From contig JADFUQ010000146.1 of NCBI GenBank assembly GCA_015222065.1, positions 1-18,690 on the forward strand: a DNA stretch of 18,690 nt. The letters are read 5' to 3'. A model generated the notes under the pieces. It saw only the letters and a program-made list of their open reading frames with translations, was not told where the DNA came from and did no database searches. This stretch comes from Bacteroidota bacterium. Its GTDB lineage: Bacteria; Bacteroidota; Bacteroidia; Bacteroidales; VadinHA17. The translations under genes and the position numbers were made by a program. Of this stretch, positions 6,940 through 14,664 are shown one piece after another; within the stretch, counting starts at the first letter, position 1, and each line of letters starts with the position of its first letter.

Positions 6940-7627
6940 TTTCCCTGATAATAAGTTTTCTACGGGTAAGATCAAGGAGTTTTTGAACATGGGAATCATC
7001 CATATCCCAGTTGAACTTATCACTCAGATAACTATAAGCTTCATTAAAATTGGAAGCGTTGTTTAAAATACTTATTGTTTCAGTGAATTTGTCAGGATCA
7101 TTGTTGAAAAGTTCCTGGATAAATGAAAATTTTTCGTTTAGTCCCATAGCGGCTCCAATATCCGAAATGGGTTGTGATTTAAGCCTTGATGACAAGTCCT
7201 TTGAAGACACTTGCTGCCTGAGGGATTCATTTCTGAAGCTTTGTCCGTTTTGTAAGCGATCAGCAACAATTTCAGTTTTACCATTTTTTTGTTCGCCTAA
7301 CTTAATCTGCGACTTTTCTTCAAACTTTTTAACGGCTTTTTTTATTAAAACAGGACTTGTTTCAGAAATATCTTTATCAGTAGCTGAAGAGTTTTCTTCC
7401 AGTTCAAACGCATTTATGTTTTCAGGTTTATCTTCCGGTGGTGTGGTTTCTTTCTCTGGTCTTTTTTCAATTAAGTTCTGAAGTGAATCGTATAATTTCC
7501 TTATTTTTTCCATGGTCAGATCAATCTCCACACGATGGAGAGATGAACGATTCTCGAATTTTTTTACTGATTTTTCGATATCTTGTATATCTTTATTAAT
7601 CGTTTCAATAAGTAATTCAAAATTCAT
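6932..7627 (-). CDS. conserved-looking coiled-coil protein upstream of rsmI, unknown function
   Basis: This 231-residue soluble protein has three visible parts. Residues 1-60 form a charged helix or coiled coil (INKDIQDIEKSVKKF, IDLTMEKIRKLYDSLQNLIEK). Residues 60-145 are a disordered linker rich in E, K, S, P and Q. A compact C-terminal domain at about 150-231 reads ISDIGAAMGLNEKFSFIQELFNNDPDKF, then NFNEAYSYLSDKFNWDMDDSHVQKLLDLTRRKL. I recall similar C-terminal patterns in unannotated Bacteroidota proteins but no assigned function. There is no signal peptide or membrane segment. It is the first gene of an rsmI operon, which hints at a link to ribosomes or translation, though neighbourhood alone is weak evidence. 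Confidence 0.8.
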   Translation of the reverse strand: MNFELLIETINKDIQDIEKSVKKFENRSSLHRVEIDLTMEKIRKLYDSLQNLIEKRPEKETTPPEDKPENINAFELEENSSATDKDISETSPVLIKKAVKKFEEKSQIKLGEQKNGKTEIVADRLQNGQSFRNESLRQQVSSKDLSSRLKSQPISDIGAAMGLNEKFSFIQELFNNDPDKFTETISILNNASNFNEAYSYLSDKFNWDMDDSHVQKLLDLTRRKLIIRENE

Positions 7628-7641
7628 AATCTCATTGTTTA

Positions 7642-7681
7642 ATTGATTCCACTCACATTTTACTTACTTTTGCAAAAGTAA
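7642..7681. promoter_or_regulatory. palindromic promoter region between the rsmI operon and tdk
   Basis: TACTTTTG at 7665-7672 fits the Bacteroidota -7 element TAnnTTTG. ATTG at 7642-7645 sits 19 bases upstream as a fair -33 element, so transcription toward tdk should start near 7679. The -7 box is half of an 18-base perfect palindrome, TTACTTTTGCAAAAGTAA, at 7664-7681, which puts an equal -7 box on the minus strand facing the coiled-coil gene. The minus-strand -33 match is poor. The palindrome could also be a repressor site. Confidence 0.6.
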
Positions 7682-7705
7682 TGATTATTATCCAGAAACT
7701 GTTAC

Positions 7706-8296
7706 ATGATGTTTCTTGAAAACTCTATAAATAGCACCGGACGATCAGGTTGGATTGAGGTTATTACCGGAAGTATGTTTTCAGGTAAAACTGAAGAACT
7801 CATCAGGAGGTTAAAACGAGCCAGTTTTGCTAATCTCAAAGTAGAGATATTCAAACCTGTCATTGATACCCGGTATTCTGAGAGTAAGGTGGTTTCTCAT
7901 GATTCAAATGCAATCGTTTCAACTCAGGTAGAGTCTGCTTCAAATATATCATTGATGGCTAATAATGTTGACGTAGTTGGAATTGATGAAGCACAGTTTT
8001 TTGATAATGGATTAGTGGAGGTTTGTAATAGGTTGGCAGATAGTGGTATAAGAGTAATTGTTGCCGGTCTTGATATGGATTTTAAAGGAAATCCTTTTGG
8101 TCCGATCCCTGCCTTGATCTCAATTGCTGAATATGTGACAAAAGTTCATGCTATTTGTATGAGATGTGGTAGCCTTGCACATTATTCCTATCGAAAATCC
8201 GATACTGATAAGATTGTTTTGCTTGGTGAAAAAGATATTTATGAAGCACTTTGCAGGAACTGTTTCAATCGTGCCATGAAAAAAAATAAAAAATAA
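7706..8296 (+). CDS. tdk: thymidine kinase
   Basis: Thymidine kinase phosphorylates thymidine to dTMP in the salvage pathway. The protein is 196 residues, typical of the type II (bacterial/vertebrate cytosolic) family. The phosphate loop is TGSMFSGKT at 21-29. DEAQFF at 94-99 contains the catalytic glutamate E95. GLDMDFKGNPFGP at 121-133 is the conserved lasso-side motif. C151, C154, C183 and C186 form the structural zinc site. Two ATG codons stand side by side at 7706 and 7709, and either may be used. The leader from the predicted promoter would be about 27 bases. It is divergent from the rsmI pair and probably monocistronic. Confidence 0.97.
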   Translation: MMFLENSINSTGRSGWIEVITGSMFSGKTEELIRRLKRASFANLKVEIFKPVIDTRYSESKVVSHDSNAIVSTQVESASNISLMANNVDVVGIDEAQFFDNGLVEVCNRLADSGIRVIVAGLDMDFKGNPFGPIPALISIAEYVTKVHAICMRCGSLAHYSYRKSDTDKIVLLGEKDIYEALCRNCFNRAMKKNKK

Positions 8297-8310
8297 GAAC
8301 TGAACATTAA

Positions 8311-8334
8311 CTGATTAATTCAAAAATTAATCAG
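8311..8334 (+). terminator. hairpin after tdk, possible terminator
   Basis: CTGATTAATT at 8311-8320 pairs perfectly with AATTAATCAG at 8325-8334 around a CAAA loop, 15 bases past the tdk stop. The stem is AT-rich and is followed by A-rich rather than T-rich sequence, so it may stabilise the 3' end rather than terminate strongly. Confidence 0.4.
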
Positions 8335-8342
8335 AAAGAAAA

Positions 8343-8493
8343 AAGATAAAAGGATAAAGACAAAAGTACTAATAACATAGTATGTTTGACAGACGATTAA
8401 ATTTTTCATATAAAAGTAATCTGAATTTCTTATGCAAATAATTCACTTTTAACTTTTTACTTTTGTCTTTTATCTTCTGCATGAATAATGCAG
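8343..8493 (+). promoter_or_regulatory. candidate promoter, long inverted repeat and leader hairpin before murF-alr
   Basis: TACTTTTG at 8458-8465 matches the -7 consensus; no good -33 element lies at the right distance. It is part of TACTTTTGTCTTTTATCTT (8458-8476), whose reverse complement recurs at 8343-8368 with a 7-base insertion. Just after the predicted transcription start, CTGCAT (8477-8482) and ATGCAG (8488-8493) form a perfect hairpin with a 5-base loop. It would lie in the leader about 30 bases before the start codon. Confidence 0.45.
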
Positions 8494-8525
8494 GATTATT
8501 AATCTGTTTGTGACGGGAAGTTGAT

Positions 8526-10991
8526 ATGCCAAAAATTTCATTGAAAAATATAGCAGGGATTATTGGTGGAAAAGTTTATGGTAACGGTGATACAATAATC
8601 AGTGATTTGTTGTATGATAGCCGTAGAATTGTATCTCCCTCGGAATCTCTCTTTTTTGCCCTAGTTGGTGACAGACATAACGGGCATGATTATATCCCCG
8701 AACTTTACCGGAATGGTGTAAAAAATTTTATCGTCAGCCAGCTTCCGGCAGCGATAGAAAAGTTTGATGATGCCTGTTTTGTTTTGGTAAACAACACATT
8801 AGATGCTTTACAGAAATTAGCAGAGTATAATCGCACTCATTTTAAAGGGAAATTAATATCTATTACAGGGAGTAATGGGAAGACAATAACAAAAGAATGG
8901 GCATTTCAGGTTTTAGCAGGGAAGTACAGTATTGTGAGAAGTCCACGTAGTTATAATTCACAAATTGGAGTGCCTTTATCTATCTGGTTACTGGATGAAA
9001 GTTTTGATATTGGGATTATTGAAGCCGGTATTTCAAAGCCGGGGGAAATGGAAAAACTTGAAAAGATTATTAAACCGGATATTGGTATCATTACAAATAT
9101 TGGAGAAGCTCATCAACAAAATTTTTCAAGTCTTGCACAAAAGGTTGATGAAAAACTGCTGTTATTCAAAAATGCAAGGGTTATAATTTATTGCAGTGAT
9201 CATAAGCTTATTGATGATCGAATTAGATCAAATGGTTTAGGAAATGGGAAAAAGACTTTTACCTGGTCTTATGATAAAAATGCTGATCTAAGGATAACTG
9301 AAGTAATAATTGGGAAAACGAAAACAGATATTAAAGCTGAATTCAAAGGTGAGTGTAAAGAAATATCTATTCCATTTGTTGATAAAGCTTCAATTGAAAA
9401 TGCTTTACATGTATGGTGTCTGTCTATTTATTTCGATCAGGCAGAAGCTTCCATAAAAAAAGCAATGATATCTATTGATCCTGTTGCAATGAGGCTGGAG
9501 CAGAAAAAAGGCATAAACAATTGCACACTGATAAATGATGCCTATAACTCTGATATGGGTTCATTGAGTATTGCCCTTGATTTTCTTAATTTGCAGAACC
9601 AGAACAGAAAAAAAACCCTTATCCTGTCTGATATTTTTCAATCAGGAAGAGTTGAAGAGGAATTATACCGGGAAGTATCGAATCTTACTAAAGCAAAAGG
9701 TATAGACAGGTTAATAGGAATTGGAGAAGCGATTTGCAAATATAAGGGACTTTTTTCTGGTGAAAAACAATTTTTCATAACTACTTCTAAATTTATTGAT
9801 GAATTTAAACCGGGAAATTTTAATAATGAAGCAATTCTGCTTAAAGGAGCACGTGATTTCAGGTTTGAAGATATTTCAGGATTATTGGAGAAACAGTCAC
9901 ATCAAACTGTTCTCGAAATTGATCTGGATGCGATGGTGCATAACCTGAATTATTTCAGGTCGAAACTTAAACCAGATACCAGGGTTATGGTGATGGTAAA
10001 GGCGTTCTCATATGGGAGTGGCACCTATGAAATTGCCAATATGCTTCAGTATCAGGATATTAATTATCTGGCTGTTGCCTATTCAGATGAAGGTGTAGAA
10101 TTACGTAAAGCCGGAATTACATTGCCAATTATGGTGATGAATCCACAGGCAGATAATTTTGAAAGTATGCTCAGGTACAATCTTGAGCCTGAGATATACA
10201 GTTTTAATATCCTCGATGAATTCCTGATAAATATAAAAAGAAGCGGATTCACCTCTTTCCCTTTTCATATTAAACTTGATACAGGGATGCACAGATTGGG
10301 ATTTTTGCCAGGGGAGGTTGATGTTTTGATAGAGAAATTGTTGAGTAATTCTGAGCTTTTTGTTAAATCAGTTTTTACCCATCTTGCTGCCAGTGATGAA
10401 CCTGAACATGATGAATTTACCGATTACCAGGTAGGTTTGTTCGAAGAGCTGTCAGGAAGAATTATTAATAATTTTGATTACCTGATAATAAGGCATGTTT
10501 TGAATTCATCTGGCATAGAAAGGCACTCCCGGTATATGTTTGATATGGTCAGGCTGGGTATAGGACTGTATGGTATTAGTTCACTTAATCCTTGTAAACT
10601 CATGAACACGGGAACATTTAAAACAACTGTTTCCCAGGTAAAACAAATACCTGCAAAAAAATCGGTTGGGTATGGACGAAAAGGAATTGAAGCATACAAA
10701 AGAGAAATTGCTATCCTGCCGGTAGGTTACGCAGATGGTTTTAACCGCAAGCTTGGCAATGGAATAGGTCAATGCTACACTAAGGGTAAAATGGTTCCGG
10801 TTGTAGGAAATATCTGTATGGATATGTGTATGATTGATGTAACGGGAATTGATTCTAAAGTGGGTGATGAAGTAGAAATTTTCGGAAAACATAATCCGGT
10901 TACAACTCTTGCAGAAAAGATAGATACAATACCATATGAAATACTTACAGCCATCTCTGAAAGGGTAAAAAGAATTTATTTTCATGAATAG
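8526..10991 (+). CDS. murF-alr: bifunctional UDP-MurNAc-tripeptide:D-Ala-D-Ala ligase / alanine racemase
   Basis: The 821-residue fusion joins two steps of peptidoglycan precursor synthesis in the cytoplasm. The MurF half (about 1-455) adds D-alanyl-D-alanine to UDP-MurNAc-tripeptide. It has the Mur-ligase ATP loop ITGSNGKT at 113-120, GIIEAGISKPGEM, IGIITNIGEAHQQNF, and INDAYNSDMGSL in place of the usual NDxYNAN(P). The alanine racemase half (about 457-821) begins VLEIDLDAMVHNL. VMVKAFSYGSG carries the pyridoxal-phosphate lysine K492, and SVGYGRKG places the catalytic tyrosine at Y716. LPVGYADGFNRKL and VVGNICMDMCMIDVT complete the fold. This fusion is a known Bacteroidota arrangement. It probably makes both the D-alanine and the ligation available from one transcript. 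Confidence 0.96.
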   Translation: MPKISLKNIAGIIGGKVYGNGDTIISDLLYDSRRIVSPSESLFFALVGDRHNGHDYIPELYRNGVKNFIVSQLPAAIEKFDDACFVLVNNTLDALQKLAEYNRTHFKGKLISITGSNGKTITKEWAFQVLAGKYSIVRSPRSYNSQIGVPLSIWLLDESFDIGIIEAGISKPGEMEKLEKIIKPDIGIITNIGEAHQQNFSSLAQKVDEKLLLFKNARVIIYCSDHKLIDDRIRSNGLGNGKKTFTWSYDKNADLRITEVIIGKTKTDIKAEFKGECKEISIPFVDKASIENALHVWCLSIYFDQAEASIKKAMISIDPVAMRLEQKKGINNCTLINDAYNSDMGSLSIALDFLNLQNQNRKKTLILSDIFQSGRVEEELYREVSNLTKAKGIDRLIGIGEAICKYKGLFSGEKQFFITTSKFIDEFKPGNFNNEAILLKGARDFRFEDISGLLEKQSHQTVLEIDLDAMVHNLNYFRSKLKPDTRVMVMVKAFSYGSGTYEIANMLQYQDINYLAVAYSDEGVELRKAGITLPIMVMNPQADNFESMLRYNLEPEIYSFNILDEFLINIKRSGFTSFPFHIKLDTGMHRLGFLPGEVDVLIEKLLSNSELFVKSVFTHLAASDEPEHDEFTDYQVGLFEELSGRIINNFDYLIIRHVLNSSGIERHSRYMFDMVRLGIGLYGISSLNPCKLMNTGTFKTTVSQVKQIPAKKSVGYGRKGIEAYKREIAILPVGYADGFNRKLGNGIGQCYTKGKMVPVVGNICMDMCMIDVTGIDSKVGDEVEIFGKHNPVTTLAEKIDTIPYEILTAISERVKRIYFHE

Positions 10992-11056
10992 AAAGTATGC
11001 ATTTCGTGCAAAAGATAAAAGACATAAGTAAGAAAACTAATCAGGGTAGATTAAAC

Positions 11057-12907
11057 ATGGTAAAATTATCAGTAGTTATTATTACTCTTAATGAAGAAAA
11101 GAACATTGGACGATGCCTTGAATCGGTAAAAAGTATAGCAGATGAAATTGTTGTGGTGGACTCAGGTTCAATTGATAATACTATTGAGATATGTCGTAGG
11201 TTTAATGCCCGGGTTATTCAGCATCCTTTTGAAGGACATATTCAACAAAAAAACTGGGCTGTCAGCCAGGCAAATTATCCCCATATACTTTCACTTGATG
11301 CCGATGAAGCATTATCAGAACAACTTCGTGATTCTATTGTTTCAGTTAAGAAAAATTGGAAAAGGGATGGTTATAAATTTAACAGATTGACAAGTTATTG
11401 CGGAAAGTGGATAAGACACGGATCATGGTATCCATCAAAAAAACTTCGACTATGGGATAGCAGAAAGGGAAAATGGAAAGGGGAAAATCCTCATGATAAA
11501 TTTATAATGGAAAAAGGATCCACGATTAAACATATAAAAGGAGATCTGCTGCACTATTCATATTATTCGATTGAGTCCCACATTGAACAAACAAACTATT
11601 TCTCAGATATCCTTGCTGATACCATGTACCAAAATCGGAAAAGAGTAAACTTTTTTATTATTCTGGCTCATCCACTCTGGCGTTTTTTCAGGGATTTCTT
11701 TATAAAATTAGGTTTTCTTGACGGATTTACCGGATTGATCATTACTGTGAATTCGAGCCATGAAACTTTTCTTAAGTATATTAAGTTAAGAAATCTCTAC
11801 AGAGATTATAAACTACATGGGAAAAACAGAGTGTGTTTTTTTAATAGTACCAGATCATGGGGGGGGGGAGAGAAATGGCATTTTGATGTTTCAACCCGGT
11901 TGTCTGAAAAAGGGATAAACCCTATAGTGGTTACTAACAAAAAGAGTGAATTAAAAACAAGAATAAGTAATTATGGTATTCCTTCCCATAACATTGGGAT
12001 CTCTAATCTGAGTTTTTTAAACCTGTTTAAGGTGTTACATATCTCACGTATTATTAAGCAGGAAAAAGTGGATTTCATCATTACAAACCTTTCATCTGAT
12101 ATGAAAGTGGCAAGTTTTGCTGCAAAAATTGCCGGAGTTCCGAATATTGTGTACCGCAGAGGAAGTGCTATTCCTGTCAGGAATTCTTTTATTAACAGGT
12201 ACTTTTTTGGGAAAGTGCTTACCGGAATAATAGCTAATTCTGAAGAAACAAAGCGGACCCTATTAGCCAGAAATCCAAACCTTATTGACAAGGATAAGAT
12301 ACAGGTTATTTATAACGGTATTTCAATAAAAAAATATGATTCCGGAGAAGTAACATTTAAGTACACATCAAACAATAACGAAATTATTCTTGGCAATGCA
12401 GGGCGACTTGTGAAACAGAAAGGACAGTATCGCCTTATTCAACTGGCCAGGATACTTAAAGATAAAGGGTATAAGTTTAAAATACTAATAGCTGGTGATG
12501 GCGCATTGCAAAATGACCTTATTGCTTATTCAAGGAAAATGGGTATGGAGAATGAAGTTGTTTTCCTTGGGTTTGTTGATGATATCAAAGGATTTATGCA
12601 ATCTTTAGATATTTTTCTTCTTCCTTCTTTATGGGAAGGATTTGGATATGTAATGACTGAGGCAATGGTCTGCAGGAAGCCTGTGATAGCTTTTGATTTA
12701 AGCAGTAACCCTGAAATAGTAGTGCATGGAGAAACCGGATATCTGGCCGAAAAGAATAACATGTCATCGTTTGCTTACTATGTTGAAAACCTTATGCTCA
12801 ACCCTGTATTATCAAGGCAAATGGGTGAGAAAGGCAGGATACGTGTCGAAGAAAAGTTTAATATTGATAAAACCCTTTCAAAAATGGAGGATTATCTGCA
12901 GAGATAA
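11057..12907 (+). CDS. GT2-GT4 glycosyltransferase fusion, lipopolysaccharide-core type
   Basis: From the chosen ATG at 11057 (MVKLSVVIITLNEEKNIGRCLESV) the protein has 616 residues. An in-frame ATG at 10997 would add 20 residues that do not resemble the family. Residues 1-255 form a GT2 (WaaE/KdtX-like) domain with VVVDSGS near 35 and DADEA at 81-85. From about residue 259 a GT4 domain starts at VCFFNSTRSWGGGEKWH and continues through NAGRLVKQKGQ, LIAGDG and the E-x7-E type motif WEGFGYVMTEAM near the end. Such pairs usually act one after the other on lipopolysaccharide or another surface glycan at the inner membrane. They are commonly separate genes. A G10 run and an A5 run sit at the junction (11822-11868), so the fusion may be recent, switchable or an assembly error. 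The gene follows murF-alr by 65 bases. Confidence 0.88.
   Translation: MVKLSVVIITLNEEKNIGRCLESVKSIADEIVVVDSGSIDNTIEICRRFNARVIQHPFEGHIQQKNWAVSQANYPHILSLDADEALSEQLRDSIVSVKKNWKRDGYKFNRLTSYCGKWIRHGSWYPSKKLRLWDSRKGKWKGENPHDKFIMEKGSTIKHIKGDLLHYSYYSIESHIEQTNYFSDILADTMYQNRKRVNFFIILAHPLWRFFRDFFIKLGFLDGFTGLIITVNSSHETFLKYIKLRNLYRDYKLHGKNRVCFFNSTRSWGGGEKWHFDVSTRLSEKGINPIVVTNKKSELKTRISNYGIPSHNIGISNLSFLNLFKVLHISRIIKQEKVDFIITNLSSDMKVASFAAKIAGVPNIVYRRGSAIPVRNSFINRYFFGKVLTGIIANSEETKRTLLARNPNLIDKDKIQVIYNGISIKKYDSGEVTFKYTSNNNEIILGNAGRLVKQKGQYRLIQLARILKDKGYKFKILIAGDGALQNDLIAYSRKMGMENEVVFLGFVDDIKGFMQSLDIFLLPSLWEGFGYVMTEAMVCRKPVIAFDLSSNPEIVVHGETGYLAEKNNMSSFAYYVENLMLNPVLSRQMGEKGRIRVEEKFNIDKTLSKMEDYLQR
11859..11868 (+). 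repeat. G10 homopolymer inside the glycosyltransferase fusion
   Basis: Ten consecutive G residues encode the glycines of the WGGGE motif that opens the GT4 domain. Loss of one G puts the frame on a TAA at 11916-11918, and gain of one G on a TGA at 11884-11886. The run is exceptional in this AT-rich sequence and is a candidate slippage site. Confidence 0.9.
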
Positions 12908-12953
12908 ACTGTGAATGGTTAGTTAATCTTTCGTTTACATACATATATAAGTT

Positions 12954-13781
12954 CTAGACAAATTCTTTATTAATCCCGAAGGGTGTATAAACAATTTTCT
13001 TTTCCATAGTTTGTTTCAGAATCTCAAGGTTCTCGTTAGACCGAAACAATTTATCATGAAATAAATGATATTGGATAGAAAGGTGTTTTATAGATTTTAT
13101 CATAATTCCGTTATGCCTCAAACGGTATTCAATATCAGTATCTTCTCCAACAGCCGGTGACCTGTACCTTTCATCAAAACCATTAATATTTACAATATCC
13201 TTCTTAAATAAAGAGAAATTTGATCCAAGAATGCCCCGTTCTTTTTTATTTATTTTTTTTCTGATAATGGTTGATCTGAAATATATTCCATTTTCGATTC
13301 GGTCACCCCGGCCCCTGATATTTCCCCAAAACATAATTGGAAACAATCTTTTTTCAAGACAGCCATTTTTTACATTTTCATAGTTCAGCATTGAACTAAC
13401 TTTTTCAGATAGGTTAACTCTCCGGCCGGCAAGTGCTGTTTTAGTTTTTCTGTTAAGAATATGTTCTTCAATAAAAGCTCGATGGGGGATGCAATCTCCG
13501 TCGGTAAAAATCAGGTAATTGGTTTTGCTTGCTACAATTGCCTGGTTCAGTATCCTGTTTTTCTGCCATCCTTCATTCTTATGCCATTGATGGTTGATAT
13601 TAAGTGCGGAATTCTTATCATATTCCAGGATTTTCCTTTTACACTCTTCGTTTGATCCATCGTCGGCAATAATTATTTCAAAATTTTTAACAGTTTGTCT
13701 TTCAAGACCTCCAAAAACCAATTTTAAAAAAGGGAAATTATTATAAAATGAGATTATGAGAGTTGCTGTAGGATGTGGCAT
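12954..13781 (-). CDS. GT2-family glycosyltransferase
   Basis: The 275-residue protein has a GT-A fold: TLIISFYNNFPFLKLVFGGLERQT at the N-terminus, IIADDGS with D40/D41, and the metal-binding DGD at 94-96 in FTDGDCIPH. The second half matches the galactosyltransferase-like extension. GSNFSLFKKDIVNINGFDERY at about 186-206 is followed by GEDTDIEYRL at 212-221, with E213 and D214 as likely acceptor-site residues. There is no signal peptide or membrane helix, so it would act at the cytoplasmic face of the membrane. Sugar donor and acceptor cannot be read from sequence. It converges on the GT2-GT4 gene with a 46-base gap in which I see no terminator. Together the two genes suggest a small surface-glycan cluster. 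Confidence 0.9.
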   Translation of the reverse strand: MPHPTATLIISFYNNFPFLKLVFGGLERQTVKNFEIIIADDGSNEECKRKILEYDKNSALNINHQWHKNEGWQKNRILNQAIVASKTNYLIFTDGDCIPHRAFIEEHILNRKTKTALAGRRVNLSEKVSSMLNYENVKNGCLEKRLFPIMFWGNIRGRGDRIENGIYFRSTIIRKKINKKERGILGSNFSLFKKDIVNINGFDERYRSPAVGEDTDIEYRLRHNGIMIKSIKHLSIQYHLFHDKLFRSNENLEILKQTMEKKIVYTPFGINKEFV

Positions 13782-13828
13782 ACTGTTTACAGCTTAAAGT
13801 ATTGTTTTCGATTGGCTGATAATTTAAA

Positions 13829-14530
13829 TTATCCCAACGCGCTAATTCTTTCAAGTTTATGCAGGTCGAGGATTTTTATCTTTCTTCCTTCCAGTGAAAT
13901 TACATTTTCACTGGCGAATGTTGATAAAGTCCTGATGGCATTCGATGTGGTCATATTGGACAAATTGGCAATATCTTCCCTGGAAAGGTAAACTTTCAGG
14001 GTTGCTCCATCTTGCTCAAAACCATAAGTGTTCATTAGAAAAAGTAAAGATTCAGCAAGTCTGCCTCTAATATGTTTCTGTGTTAAGGTAACCGTTCGGC
14101 GATTAGAAAATCCCAGTTCAGTAGCTAATGATGAGAGAAAACGCATGGTGAGTCTGGCATTATTTCTTAAAATTTTGAATAAGACATCTTTATCCATTAT
14201 ACAAATTATGGAATCTTCTATGGCTACAGATGAGGCAATATAATTTTCTCCGGCAAAAAGTGCCCTGTAACCAATAAACCCGTATGGTTTTGCCATTCGT
14301 ACAATTTGTTCTCTTCCGCCAACACCTTCCTTGAATACTTTTACTTTCCCTTGTGCCAGGCATATTAAACCCAGAGGCTTTTCTCCTTCTTTGTAAATAA
14401 TTTCACTTTTCTTGAAATGCGTAAGTGTGTGATTCTCGTTAAGAATTCTTTTTTCTTCTTCAGAAATGATATTGAAAACTGACTTGCTGTTTTCAATAAC
14501 ATCTTCAAAATGTGGGTTGCTATATTGCAT
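13829..14530 (-). CDS. Crp/Fnr-family transcription regulator
   Basis: The 233-residue protein has an N-terminal cyclic-nucleotide-binding fold at about 20-130 (SEIIYKEGEKPLGLICLAQGKVKVFKEG, then GFIGYRALFAGENYIASSVAIEDS). A long dimer helix at 123-160 follows, then a winged helix-turn-helix (YLSREDIANLSNMTTSNAIRTLSTFASENVI, about 181-211). Only C57 and C110 are present, so there is no FNR-type iron-sulphur cluster. The cAMP phosphate-binding arginine signature of Crp is also not evident. The ligand is therefore unknown; Bacteroidota relatives often sense redox or carbon status by unclear means. Its own start region contains a binding-site-like inverted repeat. It lies 47 bases upstream of the GT2 gene on the same strand and may be co-transcribed with it. 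Confidence 0.93.
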   Translation of the reverse strand: MQYSNPHFEDVIENSKSVFNIISEEEKRILNENHTLTHFKKSEIIYKEGEKPLGLICLAQGKVKVFKEGVGGREQIVRMAKPYGFIGYRALFAGENYIASSVAIEDSIICIMDKDVLFKILRNNARLTMRFLSSLATELGFSNRRTVTLTQKHIRGRLAESLLFLMNTYGFEQDGATLKVYLSREDIANLSNMTTSNAIRTLSTFASENVISLEGRKIKILDLHKLERISALG

Positions 14531-14545
14531 TTAGAAAAGTTGAAT

Positions 14546-14568
14546 ATGTTGCAAAACATGCAAAGGTA
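14546..14568 (-). promoter_or_regulatory. promoter -7 box and inverted repeat before the Crp/Fnr gene
   Basis: On the minus strand TACCTTTG (14568-14561) matches TAnnTTTG, about 30 bases before the ATG; the -33 match is weak. ATGTT-gcaa-AACAT at 14546-14559 is an inverted repeat with 5-base arms and a 4-base spacer. That is the geometry of Crp/Fnr-family sites, and it overlaps the predicted transcription start. This suggests negative autoregulation. Confidence 0.5.
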
Positions 14569-14664
14569 AAAAAATATTGAGAATTAAAAAATTTACAGCT
14601 ATTCGGTTATTATGTTTCAGTTAAACGCTATGAATTTCAAAATTGAATATTTACCAATTCTTAC

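Noticed and set aside
6940..7023. 28-residue N-terminal extension of RsmI
   Set aside because: The family starts at MNKLYLVPTPIGN. The extension merely reads through the end of the upstream gene in another frame.
7050..7481. 143-residue frame antisense to the coiled-coil gene
   Set aside because: It is the serine- and phenylalanine-rich mirror of a lysine/glutamate-rich coding frame. It is a shadow without a start context or motifs.
10997..11056. 20-residue N-terminal extension of the GT2-GT4 protein
   Set aside because: It has no similarity to GT2 N-termini, while MVKLSVVIITLNEE at 11057 is the usual start. Kept only as an alternative.
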